Positions 1-5,061 of a stretch of DNA of 20,360 nucleotides are shown here, in pieces. The notes under the pieces were generated by a model. The model ran no database searches. It worked only from the letters and a program-made list of their open reading frames with translations, and was not told where the DNA came from. Each line of letters starts with the position of its first letter. Position 1 is the stretch's first letter. The translations under genes were made by a program, and so were the position numbers. The stretch covers positions 1 through 20,360 of IMG/VR virus record IMGVR_UViG_3300006919_014344, one strand, 5' to 3'. The DNA comes from a virus.

Positions 1-991
1 CTTGCCCTTGATAATTTTCATTTTTTAAAAAGTTATTCTTAACTATATAAAGGCGATGAGTGCCTTCGGGTTCTTGTTTATTTTCTGGGTCCGTTTTCTT
101 TTTTAGAGTTGCGGCAAAATCACATATCTCTAAGGCTGTCTCTGGAATGGTTTTAGAACCACTTTGTAAAACAGAGGTAGTTATCACTACGCAATCATAT
201 TCATAAGCAAGCTGTTTAAGGACTTCAAGCTGTTCAAAGCTTTGAACACCGTTAAAAAATATAACATCTAAATTACCCGCTTTATTATTGGGTAACTTAT
301 CTAAATGATTTGACATCCATGTGTGATACCAAGTTTTTTGATGTGTTTCCCCAAAGGTGTTGTGAAATAAATTTGAGTAATCTTTAGCTGCATTTTTATA
401 AGAAAATGGACGAGGTATTTCACTAGGTTTAGCAGAAGCTTGCAAGTGTTTGTACTCTCTAACCTCATGTGAAAATAAATCTTCTACAAATTTTGCCGTC
501 GTCCTTTCTCTATCATAAAAATAATAACTAGGCTCGCCATCTTTAATTTGATCTGGAGCGTAAGATTTAAGTTCGTTCGCGTCGATCTTTCCCCTGTTAA
601 ATAAAGACTCTTGTGTTTGGCAGATTCCTTTAGCTATCGAGGTTATGAGTGGCGTTAATCCAGACCCATTAATTCCAAAAAAAGAATAAACTTTCCCTCT
701 TTTAAGATTGCCCATTGCTGATCTTAAATTATTTAAAGGGCTACCACTTTGGCCAATTCTTATTAAGTCATTTACTTGCTCGGTGATATTATTGAAGTCT
801 GTTTTTGCAGAAAAATCACTAATAGAAACTATTTCTTGTGGGGGAGTGAGCGTTTCACGAAATTTATTTTTAGCCCATCCAACTTCACGAACGTCAGTGT
901 CATGAGGGGAGACGAGAGCTCCTTGATGCCATGCAAGCGAATCCGCAGTTGATGAGTTTAATTGCTCGGAATTAAGAGTATCTGTTTTCAC
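1..991 (-). CDS. DnaB-like RecA-fold protein with degenerate Walker motifs (partial, C-terminus outside the window)
   Basis: An open frame of 330 codons runs from a GTG at 991 off the left edge without a stop. Residues 88-125 resemble the start of a DnaB/RecA core (LRSAMGNLKRGKVYSFFGIN, then GSGLTPL). The P-loop at 106-113 reads GINGSGLT, so the ATP-binding Lys is Leu. The Walker B-like strand at 241-250 (LDVIFFNGVQ) has Asn where DnaB has Asp. The following LEVLKQLAYEYDCVVITTS matches the DnaB helix and strand that carry the sensor. The family call comes from this order of motifs and is tentative; a degenerate replicative helicase paralogue, a helicase-associated factor or another inactive RecA-fold protein are all possible. 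GTG is chosen because an in-frame TAA lies upstream, no ATG intervenes, and a perfect TATAAT sits 6 nt before it. The first 80 residues are unrecognised. Confidence 0.6.
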   Translation of the reverse strand, partial: MKTDTLNSEQLNSSTADSLAWHQGALVSPHDTDVREVGWAKNKFRETLTPPQEIVSISDFSAKTDFNNITEQVNDLIRIGQSGSPLNNLRSAMGNLKRGKVYSFFGINGSGLTPLITSIAKGICQTQESLFNRGKIDANELKSYAPDQIKDGEPSYYFYDRERTTAKFVEDLFSHEVREYKHLQASAKPSEIPRPFSYKNAAKDYSNLFHNTFGETHQKTWYHTWMSNHLDKLPNNKAGNLDVIFFNGVQSFEQLEVLKQLAYEYDCVVITTSVLQSGSKTIPETALEICDFAATLKKKTDPENKQEPEGTHRLYIVKNNFLKNENYQGQ

Positions 992-997
992 AACGTT

Positions 998-1003
998 ATT
1001 ATA
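998..1003 (-). promoter_or_regulatory. -10 box of the DnaB-like gene, nearly leaderless
   Basis: The minus strand reads TATAAT here, ending six bases before the GTG at 991, so transcription should begin at or next to the start codon. No good -35 hexamer is present at 16-18 bp. A 5-bp hairpin with a GAAA tetraloop (minus strand GAACC-GAAA-GGTTC, 1013-1026) lies just upstream. Confidence 0.5.
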
Positions 1004-1100
1004 TAAGTTAGTGAACCTTTCGGTTCGTTGCTTGCAATATACGCTTTATTTTATTAAATGTAAAGCGCAGACTAACGGCTTGTCTGTAAAAAGCAAAAAA

Positions 1101-2003
1101 TTATTCGCTCACCGCCCTACCCTTATTATCTTTCCAATCTTTTTCTGGACGATCAACCTTCTCATTACGATTTTGTACATTTTTCAAAACCATAGTTTGC
1201 ACCTTCGACTTCTTCATTTGATGAAGCATAGAGGCTACGTCCTTTGGGAAACAAGTCCCACCAAAACCCCTCTTTCTATCTGGACCTGGTACTTGGCTAT
1301 GGCTATGGCCAATTCTAGGGTCGGAGCAAATCAGGCTTCTTATTAATTGAAAATTCAAATCATTATTAATACAAAATTCTTGTATCTCATTGAAGAATGA
1401 TATTTTAGTAGCTAAAAAAGAATTCCTGCCATATTTTATAGCTTCTGCGTGTTTAGTTGACGTGAAAGTGACAGCATTTTCTTTTATTTTATCAAAATTT
1501 TTCGCGGTTTCAAGCAATCTTCTGAAAACATTAAGATTGTTATTGAAATTTAAAACTGAACCATCCTGATGAACATCATTCATGTTATCCATGCCGAACA
1601 CCCAAAGATTGTTGTTATAGAAATCAGACTTCCAGTTTTTTTCCGTAAGAAACTCAGGCATAAAATTAACCTTTAATTTTTCCGAAGTTCCAACGGGTAC
1701 AGTAGACCTTAATACTATTTTATTCTTTCTAATACCCGCTTTAGTTAAATCTTTGATAGCAGACTTAACGATAGATAAGTCACAACTTCCATTTGGTTTC
1801 ATGGGTGTTGGCACGCAAACGAAAACAAAATCGCAGCCCTTTAGTTCTTTAGGAGTCGTTCCTATCGGATCGCACTTTTCAGGGTCTTTATCATAAACGA
1901 CACACTTAATCTTTTCGCACGATAAAAGCTGGGTAGCTTTTCCGACGTAGCCATTCCCAACCACGCCAATTTTAAAATTATCACTAGCCTTTTTCATACT
2001 CAT
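1101..2003 (-). CDS. UDP-glucose/GDP-mannose dehydrogenase family protein, short form
   Basis: NAD-dependent nucleotide-sugar dehydrogenase, expected to oxidise C6 of a UDP- or GDP-hexose to the uronic acid in two steps. Visible signatures are the Rossmann motif GNGYVG (16-21), the first-domain motif VCVPTPMKPNGSCD (62-75), STVPVGTS (100-107), MPEFLTE (115-121), the central helix with HAEAIKYGRNSFLATKISF (185-203), and the active-site loop GFGGTCFPKD with nucleophile Cys251. At 300 residues it lacks most of the C-terminal domain of cellular enzymes (usually about 390-450 residues), which ends here soon after a short LKNVQNRN segment. It may therefore use an altered sugar-nucleotide site. Two start codons, ATG 2003 and the ATG six bases later, are equally possible. 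UDP-glucose is the commonest substrate, but this is not decided by sequence. Confidence 0.88.
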   Translation of the reverse strand: MSMKKASDNFKIGVVGNGYVGKATQLLSCEKIKCVVYDKDPEKCDPIGTTPKELKGCDFVFVCVPTPMKPNGSCDLSIVKSAIKDLTKAGIRKNKIVLRSTVPVGTSEKLKVNFMPEFLTEKNWKSDFYNNNLWVFGMDNMNDVHQDGSVLNFNNNLNVFRRLLETAKNFDKIKENAVTFTSTKHAEAIKYGRNSFLATKISFFNEIQEFCINNDLNFQLIRSLICSDPRIGHSHSQVPGPDRKRGFGGTCFPKDVASMLHQMKKSKVQTMVLKNVQNRNEKVDRPEKDWKDNKGRAVSE

Positions 2004-2006
2004 GGT

Positions 2007-2035
2007 AGCGTAATATTAATTTGAAACTAGGTCAA
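2007..2035 (-). promoter_or_regulatory. possible promoter of the nucleotide-sugar dehydrogenase gene
   Basis: TTGACC (2035-2030) followed after 17 bp by a poor -10, TACGCT (2012-2007), placed just before the ATG at 2003. The -35 is good and the position after a terminator fits, but the -10 is weak. Confidence 0.35.
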
Positions 2036-2036
2036 T

Positions 2037-2060
2037 AAAAAAACCCCCTAAAGGGGGTTT
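2037..2060 (-). terminator. intrinsic terminator of the 64-residue protein gene
   Basis: Arms 2053-2060 and 2041-2048 form a perfect 8-bp stem (AAACCCCC with GGGGGTTT) around a 4-nt loop. In the leftward direction it ends in a run of seven U (2043-2037). It lies 21 bp beyond the stop of the gene at 2082-2276. Confidence 0.85.
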
Positions 2061-2081
2061 GGGGTTTGTATGTTGTGTGTT

Positions 2082-2276
2082 TTAAGGGGTTACGCTCGAC
2101 ATCAACTTCATGATTACATAACCAGTGAACGCAACGTTTAACGCTAAAAGAAACAAGGCAATTCTAGCGTAGGTAGTGTTCACGGTAAGGGCTCTGGATG
2201 TGCTAGTTTTCTTCTTAACACTCCTAGATTGAGACCTTTTTCTGGGTGTAGTTTTCTTTTTTGTATTAGTACTCAT
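2082..2276 (-). CDS. small basic tail-anchored membrane protein
   Basis: This 64-residue protein has no recognised family. Residues 1-30 are almost entirely Lys, Arg, Ser and Thr (for example KKKTTPRKRSQSRSVKKKTS), and residues about 40-60 form one hydrophobic helix (ARIALFLLALNVAFTGYVIM) followed by a few residues. This is the layout of a C-terminally anchored protein with a positively charged cytoplasmic arm, which could bind nucleic acid or acidic lipid. It stands apart from its neighbours, with a strong promoter 10 bp upstream and a strong terminator just downstream, so it is probably expressed on its own and at a high level. A holin-like or host-takeover role is possible, but nothing in the sequence shows it. 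Confidence 0.75.
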   Translation of the reverse strand: MSTNTKKKTTPRKRSQSRSVKKKTSTSRALTVNTTYARIALFLLALNVAFTGYVIMKLMSSVTP

Positions 2277-2286
2277 ACGATTTTTA

Positions 2287-2314
2287 ATTATATACTATTT
2301 TGAAGTGGAGTCAA
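2287..2314 (-). promoter_or_regulatory. strong sigma70-type promoter of the 64-residue protein gene
   Basis: TTGACT (2314-2309), 16-bp spacer, perfect TATAAT (2292-2287). The -10 ends ten bases before ATG 2276, so the leader should be only about 3-5 nt. Confidence 0.8.
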
Positions 2315-2321
2315 CATTTAT

Positions 2322-2504
2322 TTAACTAGAACGAATATCAAATATACTAGCCTCTATAAAGTCACAAGTCTCTAAATCTTGAATTAAAAAAGTTTCTTCA
2401 TCGATAATTTTACTAACTACGCCATGCACATCTTCCCCACTCTGAATTGATACTTGCACTTTCTTACCTATCATTTTTTTATGATATGATGTCTTATCTG
2501 TCAT
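2322..2504 (-). CDS. small beta-rich protein, possibly SH3/Sm-like
   Basis: A 60-residue protein starting at the ATG at 2504, one base after the stop codon (2508-2506) of the upstream gene. The frame could be opened at 2558, but that would overlap the upstream gene by 53 bases and add 18 residues that look like chance coding, so the internal ATG is preferred. The body alternates short polar turns and beta-prone strands: IGKKVQVSIQSGEDVHG, then VVSKIIDEETFLIQDL, then CDFIEASIFDI. This resembles a small SH3-like or Sm-like barrel of the kind that binds RNA or DNA, a fold guess only. No catalytic motif is present. It is the last gene of the leftward operon from 4145. Confidence 0.65.
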   Translation of the reverse strand: MTDKTSYHKKMIGKKVQVSIQSGEDVHGVVSKIIDEETFLIQDLETCDFIEASIFDIRSS

Positions 2505-2505
2505 T

Positions 2506-3012
2506 TTATACTTGTTTTTTACTGTTATCGGGTAGTTTAAATGTAATTTTAGATACATTTAAAGATTTTTTTAAATTCTTAATAAATATCCACTGATCAT
2601 TACATTGGTTAATTAAATCTCTGTAACAGGCGTTTGCTTCCTGCATTAAAGCGTGTCTTGTTGAGCAGCACGCGCCTTTTAAGGCTTCTTCAATTTTTTC
2701 AATATTCTGAATCCAAGTTTTTTCTCCGTCAGAAATTTCTACCTTTTTTTCCGCAATTAAAGATGATAACTGAAAACCGTTTTCAATGATAAAATTATCT
2801 TTATCTATTTTAAATTCGCTAGAAATACATCCAGCTATTAAACCGTACAAATCCTTAGAAGCTTCTATCTCCTGAGTCAATCTCCGAAAACCTTCAGACC
2901 CTTGAGGTAGGTTGTGAATATTACAATAGTTCTCTACCACGGGGAAATTAGAGAACAAATTGATATTTTCTGCTAAGATATTTGTAAGCTGGTCTCTGTC
3001 TAGCGTGATCAT
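2506..3012 (-). CDS. hypothetical protein, 168 residues
   Basis: I do not recognise this protein. It is acidic to neutral, predicted mostly helical, and has no signal peptide or membrane segment. A notable stretch in the second half carries several cysteines (ACCSTRHALMQEANACYRD, then LINQCNDQW), which could bind a metal but fit no named motif. Its ATG at 3012 overlaps the TGA of the preceding membrane-protein gene (ATGA), and its own stop lies one base before the next gene, so the three are probably translationally coupled. No Shine-Dalgarno sequence precedes it, as for most genes here. Confidence 0.7.
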   Translation of the reverse strand: MITLDRDQLTNILAENINLFSNFPVVENYCNIHNLPQGSEGFRRLTQEIEASKDLYGLIAGCISSEFKIDKDNFIIENGFQLSSLIAEKKVEISDGEKTWIQNIEKIEEALKGACCSTRHALMQEANACYRDLINQCNDQWIFIKNLKKSLNVSKITFKLPDNSKKQV

Positions 3013-3380
3013 TTTTCAATACCCTTTTTTAGAAAAGTAATTAAATAATAAATAGTTAAAGACATTATAAACGAAAATGGAATATTATAAACAGAAAAAA
3101 ATAATAAATTAAAAATAATATTTATCCAAAAAGCGATACATATGGAGCAGCATATTAGCTTAGTAAAAAAGCAGTTATGATTAACGAGTAGATAGGGTAT
3201 AAAAAATAAAATACTATAATCTTTTTTCTTGTATTCATTGTACCCATGTAAGTACCTACCTCCGAGGTTAAAAAAATTTAAATACTCGTAAACAGCGTTA
3301 GTTTCAAACCAGATAAACAAGAAAGAAGCGCAAGTAAATGCCAAAAAAACTATACTATCCAATTCTAAAGGAATCATCAT
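3009..3380 (-). CDS. multi-pass membrane protein, DUF1360-like
   Basis: A 123-residue protein with about three or four hydrophobic segments (roughly residues 5-25, 55-67, 74-98 and 99-115). The pattern FETNAVYEYLNFFNLG, a tyrosine-rich loop, then NCFFTKLICCSICIAFW resembles small phage membrane proteins related to DUF1360, in which a short Cys-x-x-Cys-containing segment starts a membrane helix; here the cysteines are in CCSIC (77-81). This is family resemblance from memory, not a proven match. The start lies within the last 26 bases of the dCMP deaminase gene. The amino-acid bias toward Phe, Ile and Tyr is strong. Function is unknown. Confidence 0.7.
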   Translation of the reverse strand: MMIPLELDSIVFLAFTCASFLFIWFETNAVYEYLNFFNLGGRYLHGYNEYKKKDYSILFFIPYLLVNHNCFFTKLICCSICIAFWINIIFNLLFFSVYNIPFSFIMSLTIYYLITFLKKGIEK

Positions 3381-3852
3381 TTGGTATTACAACTTTTCTA
3401 CCCTGACTTAAACACTGGGGTTCATCCTCTTCATCAGAAATTTTAATCAATTTAATATCATTAAAATCAAAAATACCCTTTATTAAATCAAACTCTTCTT
3501 GATCGTATTCTTTTTCATAGACTACAGTATTGATGCCATATGCGCTAATCATATTGGCGCAATATGAGCAAGGCAATAATGTAACCGCTAAAATATTTAC
3601 CTGCCCCTTTTTACATAAAGACAAGCAATTTGTTTCAGCATGTATCATCAAGGGGCGACGTTCATCCCTTGTAAAATTTTCCCAATTTAAATCTTTCCCT
3701 GAAGCAAGACCGTTGTAGCCTACGCCCACAACCATATTTTCATGATTTAGGGCGCAAGCTCCAACCTTAACAAATGGGTCTTCACTTCTAATAGAGGCCG
3801 TTTTTGCGATCTCTAGAGCGTACTCTTCCCAGCTAGGTTTAGTCTCTTTCAT
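3355..3852 (-). CDS. deoxycytidylate (dCMP) deaminase
   Basis: Zinc-dependent dCMP deaminase that would convert dCMP to dUMP, the precursor for dTMP synthesis. The zinc site is complete: HAE at 71-73 (ligand His71, proton-shuttling Glu73) and PCSYC at 94-98 (ligands Cys95 and Cys98). The N-terminal pattern KVGACALN and GVGYNGLASG (43-52) matches the dCMP deaminase branch of the cytidine deaminase fold rather than cytidine or tRNA adenosine deaminases. Length (165 residues) is normal for phage enzymes. The ATG lies within the end of an upstream microORF and its 3' end overlaps the membrane-protein gene, so it sits inside the leftward operon. It complements the dNMP kinase-like protein and ribonucleotide reductase on the other strand. 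Other deoxycytidine nucleotides as substrate cannot be excluded. Confidence 0.9.
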   Translation of the reverse strand: MKETKPSWEEYALEIAKTASIRSEDPFVKVGACALNHENMVVGVGYNGLASGKDLNWENFTRDERRPLMIHAETNCLSLCKKGQVNILAVTLLPCSYCANMISAYGINTVVYEKEYDQEEFDLIKGIFDFNDIKLIKISDEEDEPQCLSQGRKVVIPNDDSFRIG

Positions 3853-3916
3853 TGAAAGCTACGCCCCAAAAAATAGAACCTATAAAACCCATTAAAATTA
3901 TGGAAACAATAAGCAT
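3839..3916 (-). CDS. microORF for a 25-residue single-pass membrane peptide
   Basis: Read on the minus strand, ATG 3916 opens a 25-codon frame ending in TAA at 3841-3839. It starts one base after the stop of the winged-helix-like gene (3920-3918) and overlaps the first 14 bases of the dCMP deaminase gene, which is the tight packing of its neighbours. The peptide begins MLIVSIILMGFIG and ends FNERD, so about 19 hydrophobic residues are followed by a charged tail, the form of a small membrane peptide. It fills a 65-bp gap that would otherwise be unusual in this operon. It could also be chance or serve only to couple translation. Confidence 0.45.
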   Translation of the reverse strand: MLIVSIILMGFIGSIFWGVAFNERD

Positions 3917-3917
3917 T

Positions 3918-4145
3918 TTAATTTTTCTTATAAATAAAGCAGGGTCTGCCCATATTCCCCTCGGTTTTTCTGACTATAGTTACTTCACCGTTTTTGACAG
4001 CATTATTAATTTTAGAATGTACGGATACTCTAGAAAGCTTGCCTTCCATTTGAGAAGCCACCTCCCTCGCGGTAAATTCGTTCTCAGGCCAAGTTACATT
4101 AACGGGCTTTCTGCCTCTTTTGGGTTTACTTTGAGTTTCTTTCAT
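3918..4145 (-). CDS. small winged-helix-like DNA-binding protein with AT-hook-like arm
   Basis: This 75-residue basic protein begins with a flexible arm containing KPKRGRKP (residues 7-14), close to an AT-hook core. Then comes a compact helix-turn-helix candidate (FTAREVASQMEGKLSRVSVH, about 24-43), another helix with SKINNAVKNGEV, and a hairpin ending GRPCFIYKK, which is the order of a winged helix. It is the first gene of the leftward operon and sits beside the divergent promoter with its 16-bp palindrome, so an autoregulator or switch role is a reasonable inference. No dimerisation domain is visible. It could instead be a general chromatin-like DNA binder. No recognised family name. Confidence 0.7.
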   Translation of the reverse strand: MKETQSKPKRGRKPVNVTWPENEFTAREVASQMEGKLSRVSVHSKINNAVKNGEVTIVRKTEGNMGRPCFIYKKN

Positions 4146-4227
4146 AACTTGATTAGAATTTATAAAATTTTTTAAGAATAGTCAAATACTTTTTTGCAAA
4201 AAAGCAGATTAAAAGCTAATATAAAAT
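4146..4227. promoter_or_regulatory. divergent promoter region with 16-bp palindrome
   Basis: Rightward: TTGCAA (4194-4199), 17 bp, TAATAT (4217-4222), ATG 4228 six bases after the start of the gap, so leaderless. Leftward: TTGACT (4185-4180), then TAAATT at 17 bp (4162-4157) or TATAAA at 15 bp (4164-4159), with ATG at 4145. A perfect palindrome, CTTTTTTGCAAAAAAG, at 4189-4204 contains the rightward -35 and lies 3 bp beyond the leftward -35, a good place for one regulator to control both directions. Confidence 0.7.
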
Positions 4228-4641
4228 ATGACAATTTTAGAAGTTTCCTTAAAGCTGTATGAATGGTTCGAAGATAATGATTCTTTTGATTTAGATAAAA
4301 ATTTTAAAAATATTTTTTTAATTTCTGAAGATGTAGATTTAGACAAGGCCACCTTGATAGGCTCTTTAAAAAAATTAGAGTCTCAAGGAGTAATATCTGG
4401 AACTAGAATAAATGAAAAAACTTTATTTATATTAAGTAAACCCCTTGCTAGTATAGATCAGGAGGTAAGTATTGATTACTCTACAGCTATAAAAATCGCT
4501 ACTGTCATAAATAATTTTTGCGATGAAATCAATGATCACAAAGATGTAGCTGATCCTGCCGCAATAAGAAGAAAAGACATCCTACACCTTGCGCTCATCT
4601 TGGAAGCTTGGCAGAAAAACAAAACCAATAGCATTGACTAG
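4228..4641 (+). CDS. small two-part protein with N-terminal winged-helix-like domain
   Basis: A 137-residue soluble, acidic protein. Residues about 1-75 look like a winged helix: helix LEVSLKLYEWFEDND, helix DLDKATLIGSLKKLESQGV, then the wing-like ISGTRINEKTLFILS. Residues about 85-137 are helical (YSTAIKIATVINNFCDEIND and KDILHLALILEAWQKN). I do not recognise a named family. It is the first rightward gene from the divergent promoter and is followed by the structured RNA, whose -35 overlaps its last codons. It may be a transcription or replication accessory protein. Transcription is predicted to start at the ATG itself, without a ribosome binding site. Confidence 0.72.
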   Translation: MTILEVSLKLYEWFEDNDSFDLDKNFKNIFLISEDVDLDKATLIGSLKKLESQGVISGTRINEKTLFILSKPLASIDQEVSIDYSTAIKIATVINNFCDEINDHKDVADPAAIRRKDILHLALILEAWQKNKTNSID

Positions 4642-4662
4642 AGCTCAAAATAACTTTATCTT
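4634..4662 (+). promoter_or_regulatory. promoter of the structured RNA
   Basis: TTGACT (4634-4639) overlapping the end of the upstream gene, a 17-bp spacer and TATCTT (4657-4662) predict a transcript starting near 4668-4670, just before the first predicted hairpin of the RNA. Confidence 0.55.
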
Positions 4663-4667
4663 CACAA

Positions 4668-4992
4668 AAAGGTGAAAATCCTTTTCAGCCTACTGAGAGT
4701 AAACAGTAAGGTTTTCCCTCTGAGGTAGCCATCGCGGAGCTTTAAGGGTTCTCTACATACAGGAGAAAAAAAAGGACGCATAGTTAATTACTATGGCAAT
4801 GCCCAGCGTGTTGAGGTAGATAGTCGTAAGCGGAGTTTTTGAGCACAGTCCCTCCCGCCTTTTAGGTAGGCTATTGCAGATTTATATCTGCTTGTATGGT
4901 GTTGTGTACCCCTGCACTTTAAAAACTGGGGCCGAAGAAAAGCTTTGGCGCATCAATACAGTACCCCCCTAACGGGGGTATTGTGTTCTTTG
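4668..4992 (+). ncRNA. candidate structured noncoding RNA of about 325 nt, class unknown
   Basis: The 420 bp between 4641 and 5062 hold no plausible gene but are less AT-rich than the genes around and full of complementary arms: 4667-4672 with 4680-4685; 4689-4695 with 4704-4711 (one bulge); 4751-4754 region with 4762-4766; ACGC 4776-4779 with GCGT 4806-4809 enclosing two hairpins (CATAGT/ACTATG and GGC/GCC); a perfect GCAGAT/ATCTGC hairpin (4876-4891); GCCGAAG/CTTTGGC (4931-4948); and a long-range match of 4724-4730 with 4869-4875. A promoter precedes it, a strong terminator hairpin ends it, and a separate promoter for the next gene follows. This points to a free-standing RNA rather than a leader. 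It does not match the signatures I know for RNase P, 6S, SRP or tmRNA. Base pairing was found by eye. Confidence 0.6.
4958..4992 (+). terminator. terminator hairpin ending the structured RNA
   Basis: An 11-bp stem (4958-4968 with 4974-4984, including five C-G pairs and two G-U or U-G pairs) around a 5-nt loop, followed by an imperfect U-rich tail (GTTCTTTG). The core CCCCCTAAnGGGGG is shared with the terminator at 2044-2057. Confidence 0.65.
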
Positions 4993-5045
4993 TCCGAGAA
5001 AAGCATTCGCGCTTGCAAAAAAATATTGATTTTTGTTCAAAATAT

Positions 5046-5051
5046 TATAAT
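5046..5051 (+). promoter_or_regulatory. -10 box of the 5062 glycosyltransferase gene
   Basis: Perfect TATAAT ending ten bases before ATG 5062, so a leader of about 4 nt. The -35 is poor; TTGATT at 5026-5031 is only 14 bp away, and the sequence before it is A-rich. Confidence 0.5.
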
Positions 5052-5061
5052 TTATTAGCAG

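Noticed and set aside
708-905. Short rightward open frames at 708-905 and 1011-1346
   Set aside because: They are antisense to the DnaB-like and dehydrogenase genes, have no promoter of their own, and their translations look like chance.
2044-2070. G-quadruplex from GGGGG-TTT-GGGG
   Set aside because: Only two adjacent G tracts occur, and the first is better explained as a terminator arm.
2505-2558. ATG at 2558 as start of the small beta-rich protein
   Set aside because: It would overlap the upstream gene by 53 bases, while ATG 2504 follows its stop by one base.
4669-4770. Cobalamin riboswitch suggested by GGTGAAAATCC and a later ACAGGAGA resembling a B12 box
   Set aside because: The core between them (normally GCTGACCCGCAACTGTAA-like) does not match, the B12 box is not completed, and a terminator plus a new promoter separate the RNA from the next gene. 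The match is too short to support the call.
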